From Tistrella mobilis (lineage in GTDB: Bacteria; Pseudomonadota; Alphaproteobacteria; Tistrellales; Tistrellaceae), in the NCBI RefSeq assembly GCF_039634785.1, contig NZ_JBBIAB010000009.1, positions 155,228-219,227 of the forward strand: a stretch of DNA of 64,000 nt, written 5' to 3'. Made by a program: the position numbers and the translations under genes. Numbering within the stretch: the stretch's first letter is position 1; each line of letters starts with the position of its first letter. The notes below the pieces were generated by a model. The model saw only the letters and a program-made list of their open reading frames with translations, made no database searches and was not told the origin of the DNA. Positions 7,989 through 16,602 of this stretch are shown here, piece by piece.

Positions 7989-9869
7989 TCAGTGTCTGAG
8001 GCGGGTGGGGCGGCCGCCGCGGCCGCCCTGGTCTTCGTCGAAGAGTTCGGCCAGCTGGTTCATCACCGTGCCGCCCAGCTGTTCGGCATCGACGATGGTG
8101 ACGGCACGCTTGTAGTAGCGGGTGACGTCGTGGCCGATACCGATCGCAACCAGATCGACCGGCGACCGGCTCTCGATCCACTCGATCACCTGGCGCAGAT
8201 GGCGGTCCAGATAGTTCGAGCTGTTGACCGACAGCGTGCTGTCGTCCACCGGTGCGCCGTCGGAGATCACCATCAGGATCCGGCGGTTCTCGGGCCGCGC
8301 CAGCAGGCGGTTATGGGCCCAGAGGATCGCCTCGCCGTCGATATTCTCCTTCAGCAGGCCTTCGCGCAGCATCAGGCCCAGATTCTTCCGCGCCCGCCGC
8401 CATGGCCAGTCGGCCGATTTGTAGACGATATGGCGCAGATCGTTGAGCCGGCCCGGCGTCTGCGGCTTGCCGCCGTCGAGCCACTTCTTGCGCGACTGGC
8501 CGCCCTTCCAGTCCCGGGTGGTGAAGCCCAGGATTTCGACCTTCACGCCGCAGCGCTCCAGCGTGCGGGCAAGGATGTCGGCGCTCATTGCAGCCACCGA
8601 GATCGGCCGGCCACGCATGGAGCCGGAATTGTCGATCAGCAGCGTGACCACGGTGTCGCGGAAGTCGGTGTCGCGCTCGCGCTTATAGGTCTGGCTGTAG
8701 AGCGGCTGGACCACGACGCGGGCCAGCTTGGAACTGTCGAGCAGGCCTTCGTCGAGGTCGAACTCCCAGCCGCGCGACTGCTTGGCCAGCAGGCGGCGCT
8801 GCAGGCGGTTGGCAAGCTTGGTGATCACGCCGTGCAGATGGGTCATCTGCTGGTCGAGCAGGCCGCGCAGGCGGTTCAGCTCGTCTTCGGTCGCAAGCTC
8901 GCTGGCCTCCACCACTTCGTCGAATTCGGTGGTGTAGGGGTGGTAGACGTCGGTGGCGGGTTCGTTTTCGTTGGAGCCGGGCGGCATCCAGGGGCGTACC
9001 CGGGACGAGCTGTCCTCGCCGCCGGCGCCGCTTTCGGAATCGGGGTCGCTGGCCGCCATGTCGGCATCGGCCTCGCCGTCGCCGGTCTCTGGCGCGCCCT
9101 CGCTCGACTGGCCGCTGTCGTCGCCGTCCTGCGACTGCTCGCCGCCTTCGCCGTCGGGCTGTTCCTGGGCTTCCGCCTCGGCCTGATCATCGGCCTCGTC
9201 GGGTTCGCGATCCTCGTCGAGTTCGCCTTCGGTCTCGGCCTCGATGTCGAGGTCGGACAACAGGTCGCGCACGCCTTCGGAAAAGCGCTTCTGGTCGGCC
9301 ATGATCTCGGGCAGGCGGGCGAGATCTTCGCCGGCCTTGCTCTCGATCATCGGGCGCCAGTGCTCGACCAGGTCCCGGGCGATCTCGGGCGTCGGCACAC
9401 CGGTCAGGCGCTCGCGCAGCAGCAGCAAGGCCGCTTCGCAAAGCGATTCCGGGCTACCATCGACCGCCAGACGCTGCGGCTGCTCGCGAAGCTGGTCTTC
9501 CTGCAGCCGGGCCAGATTGCCGCGCACGCCGGTCATGTTCCGCCCGCCCAGGGCTTCGATGCGCAGCTGCTCGCAGCTCTCGTAGAGCCGGCGGGACAGC
9601 TCACCCTGGGGCTGGCGGGCCATGTGGATGCGGGCGTCATGATGGCGCACGCGCAGCGAGATCTGGTCCGCTTCGCCGCGGATGCGGGCCACCTGCTGTT
9701 CCGGCAGGTTGCGCATCGGCGCGCGCAGGTTCACCCGGTCGCCGCGCAGCCGCGGCGGTTCGAAGGTGAAGGCGACTTCGAGCTGAGGCGTGCCCGCCAT
9801 CGCCTTCACGGTGCTGGTCAGGGCACGTTTGAACTGCTCGACGGATTGCGGATCGTTGCGCTTGCGCAT
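7989..9869 (-). CDS. cobT: Cobaltochelatase-type subunit CobT
   Basis: A 626-residue CobT. In the aerobic cobalamin pathway CobN-CobS-CobT inserts Co2+ into hydrogenobyrinate a,c-diamide. The N-terminal domain is followed by a very acidic linker (about residues 210-320, rich in Asp, Glu and Gln) and a C-terminal von Willebrand A domain with the MIDAS motif in [14 protein letters not shown] 9869 is chosen after GAGGG; a TTG at 9878 overlapping the cobS stop is also possible. No cobN or other cobalamin gene is visible in the window, so function outside corrin synthesis should be kept open. Confidence 0.93.
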   Translation of the reverse strand: MRKRNDPQSVEQFKRALTSTVKAMAGTPQLEVAFTFEPPRLRGDRVNLRAPMRNLPEQQVARIRGEADQISLRVRHHDARIHMARQPQGELSRRLYESCEQLRIEALGGRNMTGVRGNLARLQEDQLREQPQRLAVDGSPESLCEAALLLLRERLTGVPTPEIARDLVEHWRPMIESKAGEDLARLPEIMADQKRFSEGVRDLLSDLDIEAETEGELDEDREPDEADDQAEAEAQEQPDGEGGEQSQDGDDSGQSSEGAPETGDGEADADMAASDPDSESGAGGEDSSSRVRPWMPPGSNENEPATDVYHPYTTEFDEVVEASELATEDELNRLRGLLDQQMTHLHGVITKLANRLQRRLLAKQSRGWEFDLDEGLLDSSKLARVVVQPLYSQTYKRERDTDFRDTVVTLLIDNSGSMRGRPISVAAMSADILARTLERCGVKVEILGFTTRDWKGGQSRKKWLDGGKPQTPGRLNDLRHIVYKSADWPWRRARKNLGLMLREGLLKENIDGEAILWAHNRLLARPENRRILMVISDGAPVDDSTLSVNSSNYLDRHLRQVIEWIESRSPVDLVAIGIGHDVTRYYKRAVTIVDAEQLGGTVMNQLAELFDEDQGGRGGRPTRLRH

Positions 9870-9874
9870 GTCCC

Positions 9875-10864
9875 TCAACCCATGTGGCGGATGCCGGGGA
9901 CGTGCAGCTCGGTGCCGAAGCAGCGCTGATAGTATTCGGCGATCAGCGGGCGCTCCACCTCGTCACACTTGTTGAGGAAGGTGAAGCGGAAGGCGAGCTG
10001 CAGATCCTTGAAGATCCGGTAGTTCTCGGCCCAGGTCAGCACCGTGCGCGGCGACATGACGGTCGAGATGTCACCGTTGATGAAGGCGCTGCGGGTGAGG
10101 TCGGCCAGGGCGACCATCGACCGCACGGTCTTGTGGCCGTCGGCATTGTCGAATTCCGGCAGCTTCGACAGAACGATCGCGCTCTCTTCGTCCGGCGCCA
10201 GATAGTTCAGCGTGACCACCACGTTCCAGCGGTCCATCTGGCCCTGGTTGATCTGCTGGGTGCCATGATAGAGGCCGGTCGTGTCGCCGAGGCCCACCGT
10301 GTTGGCGGTGGCGAAGATCCGGAAATAGGGATGGGGGCGGATGACCTTGTTCTGTTCGACCAGGGTCAGCTTGCCCTCGTTCTCCAGAATGCGCTGGATC
10401 ACGAACATCACGTCGGCACGGCCGGCATCATATTCGTCGAAGACGAGCGCGGTCGGGCGCTGCAGGCAGAAGGGCAGGATGCCTTCCTTGTATTCGGTCA
10501 CCTGCTTGCCGTCGCGCAGCACGATGGCGTCCTTGCCGATCAGGTCGATACGGCTGATGTGGCTGTCCAGGTTGACGCGCACGCAGGGCCAGTTCAGCCG
10601 GGCCGCGACCTGCTCGATATGGGTCGACTTGCCGGTGCCGTGATAGCCCTGGATCATCACGCGGCGGTTAAAGGCGAAACCGGCGAGAATGGCGAGGGTG
10701 ACATCCGGCTGAAAGCGGTAGGTCTGGTCCAGATCGGGCACATGCTCGCTGCGATCGCTGAATGCCGGCACCTCCATGTCGCTGTCGATGCCGAAGACCT
10801 GTCGCACAGACACCTTGATATCCGGCGTGTTCGGGGTCGGGGCGGCCAGGGTCTCGGAAGCCAT
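9875..10864 (-). CDS. cobS: Cobaltochelatase-type AAA+ subunit CobS
   Basis: A 329-residue MoxR-related AAA+ ATPase. Walker A is GYHGTGKST (residues 73-81), Walker [10 protein letters not shown], sensor 1 IFATANTVG. In known systems it forms a ring with CobT and drives metal insertion by CobN. ATG 10864 is preferred; a GTG seven codons upstream would place the GGAG box inside the coding region. It lies 5 bases before cobT and is clearly cotranscribed with it. Confidence 0.94.
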   Translation of the reverse strand: MASETLAAPTPNTPDIKVSVRQVFGIDSDMEVPAFSDRSEHVPDLDQTYRFQPDVTLAILAGFAFNRRVMIQGYHGTGKSTHIEQVAARLNWPCVRVNLDSHISRIDLIGKDAIVLRDGKQVTEYKEGILPFCLQRPTALVFDEYDAGRADVMFVIQRILENEGKLTLVEQNKVIRPHPYFRIFATANTVGLGDTTGLYHGTQQINQGQMDRWNVVVTLNYLAPDEESAIVLSKLPEFDNADGHKTVRSMVALADLTRSAFINGDISTVMSPRTVLTWAENYRIFKDLQLAFRFTFLNKCDEVERPLIAEYYQRCFGTELHVPGIRHMG

Positions 10865-11029
10865 GATGAAGAAGATCTCCACTGGGGAAGGCGGGGACGA
10901 AACGGATGGACATCGCGGCCGGCCCCCGCACGGGGAGGTGCGGGTGAAGGCCGCGGCCGACTGGGCCGTCGGCGGGCAACTCCTGATCTCGGCACGCGCA
11001 TCCCCATCCGGTCGGGGAACGGCACCGGT

Positions 11030-11641
11030 TCAGGTCCAGTCTGACGCGCGGTGCATCAAAAAGGAATAGGCCTGGTTCACCGATTTCATGCGTTCCTCCG
11101 ACGCGGCGTCGCCGCCGGTGACGTCGGGGTGCAGCCGTTTGGCGAGTTTCTTGTAATGGTCCTTGATCTGCGGCAGATCGCGGGTCGGGTCGATGCCCAG
11201 GGTTTTGAACGCCTGGCGCTCGTCGGGGGTGAAGCGGGCCTCGGCGGCGGCGCGCACGCGCTCGGCCGCGCGGCCTGCGGCGCCGAACATGCCGAAGGGG
11301 TCACTGGTCCGGCCTTCACGAAACATCTGGGCCGCGGCACGGGCAACCTCGTCGGCCTGGTCGCGATCGGCGCTGGCGAAGGGCCAGGAGGGGCGGTGCC
11401 AGGTCATGTCGTCATGCAGGTGACGGTCGATCTCGGCCGAACTCAGCCCTTTGAAGTAGTCCCAGCCCTTGTTGTAGGCGCGGACATGCTCCAGACAGAA
11501 AAAATAGTAGTCCCGCAGCCGGTCGCGCGATTTGGGCGCGCGGAACGCACCTTCCTCTCCGCAGCCCTCGCAGTCGCAGAGCCGGGTTCCGTCGGGAGCG
11601 TAGGCGGCGGTGCGCCGGATGCTGAAGAGGTCGATCGCCAT
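11030..11641 (-). CDS. J-domain protein with N-terminal cysteine cluster
   Basis: A 203-residue protein. The last 60 residues are a J domain with the essential HPD in KRLHPDVTGG, which would recruit and stimulate an Hsp70 (DnaK). The N-terminal part has CDCEGCGEEG (about residues 22-31) and FFCLEHV, a likely metal- or Fe-S-binding cluster unlike canonical DnaJ, and there is no G/F or zinc-finger module. ATG 11641 is chosen over an open upstream extension. It lies 165 bases ahead of cobS on the same strand; similar J proteins accompany bolA-cobST in many alphaproteobacteria. Confidence 0.88.
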   Translation of the reverse strand: MAIDLFSIRRTAAYAPDGTRLCDCEGCGEEGAFRAPKSRDRLRDYYFFCLEHVRAYNKGWDYFKGLSSAEIDRHLHDDMTWHRPSWPFASADRDQADEVARAAAQMFREGRTSDPFGMFGAAGRAAERVRAAAEARFTPDERQAFKTLGIDPTRDLPQIKDHYKKLAKRLHPDVTGGDAASEERMKSVNQAYSFLMHRASDWT

Positions 11642-11734
11642 GACGGCAAAATATGCGTCACGGGGTGCGGTGCGGCAAGTGGTCGGACCATGCCGGCCGG
11701 GTTGAAAAATACGCAAGCACCCCTTGTTGACGCC

Positions 11735-11778
11735 GAACGCCCGCGCGACCGGCCATTCGGGCGGTCACGCGGGCGTTC
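11735..11778 (-). terminator. Hairpin after the XRE regulator gene
   Basis: An 11-bp perfect outer stem (gaacgcccgcg / cgcgggcgttc) with an inner gacc/ggtc pairing follows the minus-strand regulator gene. A second small hairpin (cgggcgcc-ggg-ggcgcccg) lies between it and the stop codon. On the minus strand the sequence beyond has no long U-run, so strength is uncertain. Confidence 0.6.
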
Positions 11779-11826
11779 CGGATCCGCACCGGGCGCCGGG
11801 GGCGCCCGTGTCGGCCTTGGGCGGAA

Positions 11827-12195
11827 TCAGGAGGCGTCGGCCAGGCTGCGGGCAAGAGTGCTCAGCGCTTCCTGGTGCTTGCCGTTCTGGATCATCGAGA
11901 AGTTGCGGGCCAGCTCCAGGCACATGCGCTGACGCGGGGTCATCTCAACCTGACCGCCCTGCTCGAGGCCCTCGAAGAAGTAGGAGATGGTGACGCCCAG
12001 GGCCTGCGCGATGTCGTAGAGACGGCCGGCGGCGATGCGGTTGATACCGCGCTCGTACTTGTGGGCCTGCTGGTAGGTCACGCCGATCATGTCAGCCAGC
12101 TGCTGCTGGGTCAGGCCCAGCATGATGCGGCGCTCGCGGATCCGCGCACCGACGTAACGATCGACTTCCTGGGCCCGGCTCTTGGTGGTCTTCAT
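11827..12195 (-). CDS. XRE-family helix-turn-helix regulator (PraR/PhrR-like)
   Basis: A 122-residue DNA-binding protein. The HTH (about residues 13-70) includes RIRERRIMLGLTQQQLADMI and GVTYQQAHKYERGINRI, followed by an acidic short tail. The segment pattern resembles the small alphaproteobacterial PraR/PhrR-type repressors linked to quorum sensing and surface growth; that likeness is from memory. ATG 12195 follows gaggga on the minus strand. It is divergent from bolA across a 567-base gap and separates bolA from the J-domain/cobST genes. Confidence 0.9.
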   Translation of the reverse strand: MKTTKSRAQEVDRYVGARIRERRIMLGLTQQQLADMIGVTYQQAHKYERGINRIAAGRLYDIAQALGVTISYFFEGLEQGGQVEMTPRQRMCLELARNFSMIQNGKHQEALSTLARSLADAS

Positions 12196-12762
12196 GGGGA
12201 GGGATCCCTCTTTGATCAGGGTGTTGGTCAGAAGATTGACGGGGGGAGCGTTCCGCCTCGTCCGCAGTTCGTCCATGGTGTCGGCCTGGGTGCGGTTCCG
12301 TGTTCCCGGCTGGTCGCCCCTGCTCCGCCCGATTACAAGCAAGCGGTGTGCCAAGAACCGCCGCGCAAGACCCGCTTGCGTTCCAGTGGTATGATGTGCG
12401 ACTGGAAACGCGCGTTCCGGGCCGGTTTTCCGGCGCGCGCGCCAGGATCATCAGGGATGCGGTTAATGTGCGCTTAACGTTTGCCGGTGGATCGGGTCCC
12501 CGAGGTGTCCACTCTGGGAGAAAAGGGTTTCCCATCCTATGCTTCGGCGGGGCATTCGCTGTGCGGCTGTGTTCCTGTCCCTGTTTGATCGTGAAACGCT
12601 TGTGCCAAAATGACACAGGTTGTCCCGGTATGATACTTATGCGTGAAGCGACGCGGCCCTGGTACGCGCATCAGTCTTGATGGATCGCCTGGACCGCGCG
12701 CGGTGACGGGAATTGCAGTATCATCGGGATATGACCTTGAGAATGCGGAGGCCTGTGCCGAC
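12196..12762. other. 567-base intergenic region between XRE regulator and bolA
   Basis: No convincing gene; the open frames here have proline- and arginine-rich compositions expected of non-coding GC-rich DNA. The region holds a CtrA-type box (12463-12477), an imperfect hairpin (12378-12387 with 12401-12411), and an imperfect palindrome TGTGCCA-AAA-TGACACA (12601-12617) just upstream of a TATGAT element (12629-12634). The last two may form the bolA promoter region. Confidence 0.6.
12463..12477. promoter_or_regulatory. CtrA-type box TTAA-N7-TTAA
   Basis: TTAATGTGCGCTTAA matches the full CtrA recognition motif exactly, in a genome where TTAA is rare. It lies in the divergent region between the XRE regulator and bolA, about 270 bases from one start codon and 286 from the other. 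Confidence 0.55.
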
Positions 12763-13041
12763 ATGACCATCAGAGATCGGATCGAGACCAAGCTGACGGC
12801 GGCCTTCGCGCCGGAGCGGCTGGTGATCACCGACGAAAGCGACCGGCATGCCGGCCATGCAGGCCATCAGCCCGGCGGCGAAACACATTTCCGCGTCGAG
12901 ATCGTGGCCGCTGCCTTTGATGGTCTGACCCGCGTGACGCGTCAGCGCCGGGTCTATGACGTGCTGTCCGACGAGCTGGCGGAACGGGTTCACGCCTTGG
13001 CGCTCATCACCCGCACGCCGGCTGAGGTGGCGCAGAGCTGA
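12763..13041 (+). CDS. bolA: BolA family protein
   Basis: A 92-residue BolA-like protein, usual family length. The fold is recognisable from TKLTAAFAPERLVITDES at the start, the FRVEIVAAAF strand and the conserved RQRRVYDVLSDELAERVHAL helix. BolA proteins work with monothiol glutaredoxins in Fe-S trafficking and also influence cell shape and transcription. A His-Gly-rich loop (HAGHAGHQPGGE, about residues 29-40) could contribute a cluster ligand. ATG 12763 is chosen because homology begins there. Its company with a J protein and cobST is a recurrent alphaproteobacterial pattern. Confidence 0.92.
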   Translation: MTIRDRIETKLTAAFAPERLVITDESDRHAGHAGHQPGGETHFRVEIVAAAFDGLTRVTRQRRVYDVLSDELAERVHALALITRTPAEVAQS

Positions 13042-13103
13042 CGGGCAACCGCTGCCGGATGCGACCGGCATGCGATTGCCCTTTGAAACGCGCCGCGGTT
13101 GTG

Positions 13104-13118
13104 TTAATACAACCTTAA
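13104..13118. promoter_or_regulatory. CtrA-type box TTAA-N7-TTAA upstream of the RHH gene
   Basis: TTAATACAACCTTAA is an exact TTAA-N7-TTAA motif centred about 98 bases before the RHH start, inside an AT-rich stretch (13099-13135) that stands out from its surroundings. It overlaps an inverted repeat GGTTGT-GTTAAT-ACAACC (13097-13114), so both a response regulator and a small dimeric repressor could bind here. Confidence 0.6.
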
Positions 13119-13208
13119 ATAAAAAGATCGACCAATTTTCGCGTAAAGGTGTCGTCGGGGATATGTCCGGCCGGAGGGGCCGGGGACCTAAGGGGGGCGA
13201 TAGGCACG

Positions 13209-13595
13209 ATGTCCAGTTCACTTATCAACCGCAACGTCGTCGTCGAAGGGCGCCGCACCAGCATCCGTCTCGAGGCGGATATGTGGGACGCGCTGACCGA
13301 GATCTGCCAGCGTGAGGGCTGCCGGATCCACGAGCTGGCCACCATGGTCAACTCGACCCGGCGCGAATCGACGCTGACCGCCGCCATCCGGGTGTTCATC
13401 ATGAACTACTACCGGGCGGCGTCGACCGAGCAGGGCCATGCCCGAGCCGGTCACGGCAAGGCGATGCGGCCGGGTCGTGCGGACCGGACGGCGGTGCAGC
13501 GGCGTCTGGAGCGTCTGGCGGCTGCGCGCGGTGGCGACGGTCGGCCGATGGCACCGGTCAGCCGCCCGTATACCACTCAGGATAATGCTGCCTGA
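13209..13595 (+). CDS. Ribbon-helix-helix domain protein
   Basis: A 128-residue protein with an RHH domain in the first 70 residues (VVVEGRRTSIRLEADMWDAL followed by EICQREGC and STLTAAIRVFIMNYYR). This is the RHH_4-type family common in alphaproteobacteria, probably a DNA-binding dimer. The basic tail is poorly conserved in character. It may autoregulate through the inverted repeat ahead of it. Its last 38 bases overlap the convergent DUF2889 gene. Confidence 0.85.
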   Translation: MSSSLINRNVVVEGRRTSIRLEADMWDALTEICQREGCRIHELATMVNSTRRESTLTAAIRVFIMNYYRAASTEQGHARAGHGKAMRPGRADRTAVQRRLERLAAARGGDGRPMAPVSRPYTTQDNAA

Positions 13596-14193
13596 CGACC
13601 TCTCCGTCCGCTGCCAGGGCGTGACAGGTATTCAGGTGTGCAGGCGGTTTCGGTGCCGGTCGCGGCGGCAGAGCGGCCGGCGCCGTATCGTTTGTTCCGG
13701 TGCGGGCCATCGTTTCGGTGTCGGCCATGGCGGCGACGCGATCATTGGCCTCGCGCCGGCGGCGTTCCAGGGCCGGATAGAGCGTCTGGAAGGCAACGGT
13801 CCCCAGCGGGCGCATCATCTCGACCAGATGCGTGCAGCCATGCACGCCGCCGACCCGCTGGCGGATGGCCTTGGTCCAGCCCGGGGCAATCTTCAGCCCG
13901 ACCAGGCGCTGGAAATTGATGGCGACGTCGCCGCAGATCGAATAGGGGGTGTGGTCCATCACCGCCTCGATCGTTTTGATCTCGAAGCCGATATCGATGG
14001 TCAGCCGGATCCACATGTCGTGGATCGGCGTGCCCGGGTCGATCTGGCCGCGCCATCGGTTTTCGATCGGGTAGGTCTTCACGTCGGTCAGATGTGCCTC
14101 GATGTCCCACAGCCCGTCTTCGCGCTCATAGCCGCGGAGGTCGATCTGGCGGGTGTGGATGTGGCGGCGGTTCACCGGCTGCGACAGGGGCAT
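13558..14193 (-). CDS. DUF2889 domain protein
   Basis: A 211-residue protein of unknown function. The DUF2889 core covers residues 1-150 (HIHTRQIDLRGYEREDGLWD, later WIRLTIDIGFEI and VGGVHGCTHLVEMMRPLGTV). The C-terminal 60 residues are Ala/Pro-rich. ATG 14193 is chosen where homology starts; the frame is open upstream to 14271. No membrane segment or signal peptide is seen. The 3' end overlaps the RHH gene tail to tail. Confidence 0.85.
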   Translation of the reverse strand: MPLSQPVNRRHIHTRQIDLRGYEREDGLWDIEAHLTDVKTYPIENRWRGQIDPGTPIHDMWIRLTIDIGFEIKTIEAVMDHTPYSICGDVAINFQRLVGLKIAPGWTKAIRQRVGGVHGCTHLVEMMRPLGTVAFQTLYPALERRRREANDRVAAMADTETMARTGTNDTAPAALPPRPAPKPPAHLNTCHALAADGEVVRQHYPEWYTGG

Positions 14194-14353
14194 GGGGCAG
14201 GCTTCTCCTCGGTACGGCCGCGGCGCATGGCCGGGGCCGTGCCTCGCATCTGAGACGAACGTTCGATCCAATTTCGATCAGGGTACTATACGCGGCGACC
14301 GCGCTGTCGTCATCTGCGGTGCAGCATGGACGACCAGACCTGGTCGTCAGCCG

Positions 14354-15253
14354 TCAATTCATGCCGGCCAGATGCAGCGCCACCCACAGCAGCCCGGGCA
14401 GCAGCAGGAAAATCAGCAGGGTGGACGTCACCACCAGCGAGGCCACCTCGGCCGGGGAACGGTCGTAGCGCTGGGCGAAGAGGTAGTTGAACACGGCCAC
14501 CGGCATCGAGGCCTCGACCAGCAGGACACCCAGTTCCACGCCTTCGAAGCGGAAGACCACCAGGCCGAGGAACAGGGCGACCACGAAGCCGCCCAGGCTG
14601 CGCAGCAGGGCCAGTCCCAGCGTGCCCAGCGGCCGCACCGCCTTCATCCGGGCCAGGCTGACGCCCAGCGTGATCAGCATCAGCGGAATGGTGAAACCGC
14701 CGATGAGATGGGTGGTGTTGCTCAGGAATTTCGGAACCGGGATCCCGCCAAGCACGAAGATCAGTGCCGCAACCACCGACCAGGGGGCGGGCTGGCGCAG
14801 GATGAAGCGCCCGGCCGGTTCGCCCGACAGTACCCAGGCGCCGATGGTGAACTGGCTGACGGCCGAGACTGCGAAATAGCCGATGGCATAGCCCAGCCCC
14901 TCGGGCCCGAAGGCGAAGAGGCAGAGCGGCAGGCCCATATTGCCGGCATTGCCGTAGATGATCGGCGTCAGCCAGGTCCGCCAGGGCAGGCCGGCCGCCC
15001 GCAGGATCGGCCAGGCGATGAACCCCATCATGACCATGGTCGAGGCGGCGGCGAGCGCGAATTCGCCGAAGGCACCGGGTGCGACCTGGCCGTTGGTCAG
15101 GTTGGAAAAGATCAGGCAGGGGACACCGATATTGGTCACCAGATTGGTGATCATGCCGGTGTCATAGGGCTGCCGGAACACCCGGATCCAGGAAAAGCCG
15201 ATGGCGGCACAAACCAGGATCGGGGCGATGATGGTGATCAACTCGCCGATCAT
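14354..15253 (-). CDS. AEC family transporter (auxin efflux carrier-like)
   Basis: A 299-residue membrane protein with about ten hydrophobic segments in the 5+5 AEC fold. Typical features are GVPCLIFSNL in the first half, IYGNAGNMGLPL (conserved Asn-rich crossover) and FVVALFLGLVVFRFEGV in the second. Members export or exchange organic acids such as malate, or auxin-like compounds; the substrate is not predictable. Its start overlaps the upstream CNNM/CBS gene by four bases (ATGA), making it the last gene of the aroK-aroB operon. Confidence 0.88.
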   Translation of the reverse strand: MIGELITIIAPILVCAAIGFSWIRVFRQPYDTGMITNLVTNIGVPCLIFSNLTNGQVAPGAFGEFALAAASTMVMMGFIAWPILRAAGLPWRTWLTPIIYGNAGNMGLPLCLFAFGPEGLGYAIGYFAVSAVSQFTIGAWVLSGEPAGRFILRQPAPWSVVAALIFVLGGIPVPKFLSNTTHLIGGFTIPLMLITLGVSLARMKAVRPLGTLGLALLRSLGGFVVALFLGLVVFRFEGVELGVLLVEASMPVAVFNYLFAQRYDRSPAEVASLVVTSTLLIFLLLPGLLWVALHLAGMN

Positions 15254-16563
15254 GACCGACCGGCGTCGTGGAGGGCGCCCGCCTGGGCGCGATCTCCGAT
15301 GGGCGAGAGGCGCAGCTTGGTCACCCGGTTGCGGTGACGGCGGAGCACTTCGGCCTCGATCCCGGCGATGCGGAAGCGCTGGCCGACCTCGGGGATCGCC
15401 TTGGCCTCGTGGATGACCAGGCCGGCGATGGTGGTCGCCTCGTCATCCGGCAGGCGCCAGCCGGTTTCGCGGTTGAGATCGCGGATCGTGACGGTGCCGT
15501 CGGCCAGAACCCCGCCATCGGCCTGATGCTCCAGACCTTCGACGGCAATGTCATGCTCGTCGACGATCTCGCCGACGATTTCCTCAAGGATGTCCTCCAG
15601 CGTCACCAGCCCCTGGATCGTGCCGTATTCGTCGATCACCAGGGCAAAATGGGCATGACGCTGGCGGAAGGCATGGAGCTGGTCGTGCAGCGTGGTGCTG
15701 TCGGGGATGAACCAGGGTGTGCGGGCAAGCCCCGGCACGTCGATCTTCTCCACATCGCCGCCCGCCTCGGTCAATGCCCGCAGCATATCCTTGGCATGAA
15801 GCACGCCGATGACGTTGTCGGGATCGCCCTGCCACATCGGCAGCCGGGTGTGCGGGCTGGTGGTGACCTGGGCCAGGATCGCAGCGGGCGGCTGGTCGGC
15901 GTCGATCGTGGTCATCTGCCGGCGGTGGATCATGATCTCGCCCACCGTCAGATCGCCGAGATCCAGGATGCTCGCCAGCATCTCCTTCTCGTTGCGGGTC
16001 TCGGCCGCCGTGGCTTCCGGGTCGTCATAGAGGCGGATGGCGCCGCGCAGATCGTCGGCCGAGACCATCAGCCGGTCGCCTTCGAGCTTGATGCCGATCA
16101 CCCGTGCCACGCCGCGCACGATCAGGCCGATCACCTTCGAAAACGGCCCCAGGATCCGGACGACCAGGGCGAGCGGGCCCGAGAGAGCCAGGGCCACCCG
16201 GTCCGGCTGGTGCAGCGCAACCGTCTTGGGCAGGATCTCGGCAAAGATCAGCAGCAGCAGGGTCATGCCCAGGGTCGCCATTGCGACACCGGCATCGCCG
16301 AAGAGCCCGATCAGCACGCTGGTCGCGATCGAGGAGGAGAGGATGTTGACGGCGTTGTTGCCGAGCAGGATGGAGCCGATCAGCCGTTCCCGGTTGGCGG
16401 TCAGCTTTTCGACCCTCTGTGCCCGGACATCGCCGTCGGATGCACGCTGGTGCATGCGGGTACGGGAGGCGGCGGTCAGGGCCGTCTCGCTGCCGGAGAA
16501 GAAGGCAGACGCGGCGATCAGGACAAGGATGGCGAGCAGGGACAGCCAGAGTTCGGCAGGCAT
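15250..16563 (-). CDS. HlyC/CorC family CNNM-CBS transporter-associated protein
   Basis: A 437-residue protein. The N-terminal CNNM domain (residues 1-190) has four hydrophobic segments with FFSGSETALTAASRTRM and FAEILPKTVAL; a CBS pair (about 205-330) contains RLPMWQGDPDNVIGVLH and LVIDEYGTIQGLVTLEDILE; a CorC_HlyC domain forms the C-terminus. The family is implicated in Mg2+/Co2+ efflux or divalent-cation homeostasis. Following aroK and aroB is a conserved order in alphaproteobacteria. It is separated from aroB by 39 bases. Confidence 0.92.
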   Translation of the reverse strand: MPAELWLSLLAILVLIAASAFFSGSETALTAASRTRMHQRASDGDVRAQRVEKLTANRERLIGSILLGNNAVNILSSSIATSVLIGLFGDAGVAMATLGMTLLLLIFAEILPKTVALHQPDRVALALSGPLALVVRILGPFSKVIGLIVRGVARVIGIKLEGDRLMVSADDLRGAIRLYDDPEATAAETRNEKEMLASILDLGDLTVGEIMIHRRQMTTIDADQPPAAILAQVTTSPHTRLPMWQGDPDNVIGVLHAKDMLRALTEAGGDVEKIDVPGLARTPWFIPDSTTLHDQLHAFRQRHAHFALVIDEYGTIQGLVTLEDILEEIVGEIVDEHDIAVEGLEHQADGGVLADGTVTIRDLNRETGWRLPDDEATTIAGLVIHEAKAIPEVGQRFRIAGIEAEVLRRHRNRVTKLRLSPIGDRAQAGALHDAGRS

Positions 16564-16602
16564 CGGCGGGCGGGTCTCTCTCCCGATCGGATTGGGCCGG
16601 TA

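Noticed and set aside
9870..11029. Possible cobalamin riboswitch near cobS
   Set aside because: The 165-base space before cobS has no B12-box-like sequence and is too short for the aptamer.
12300..12680. 126-codon open frame in the gap before bolA
   Set aside because: No ribosome-binding site, domain or sensible composition; it covers the CtrA box and the probable bolA promoter region.
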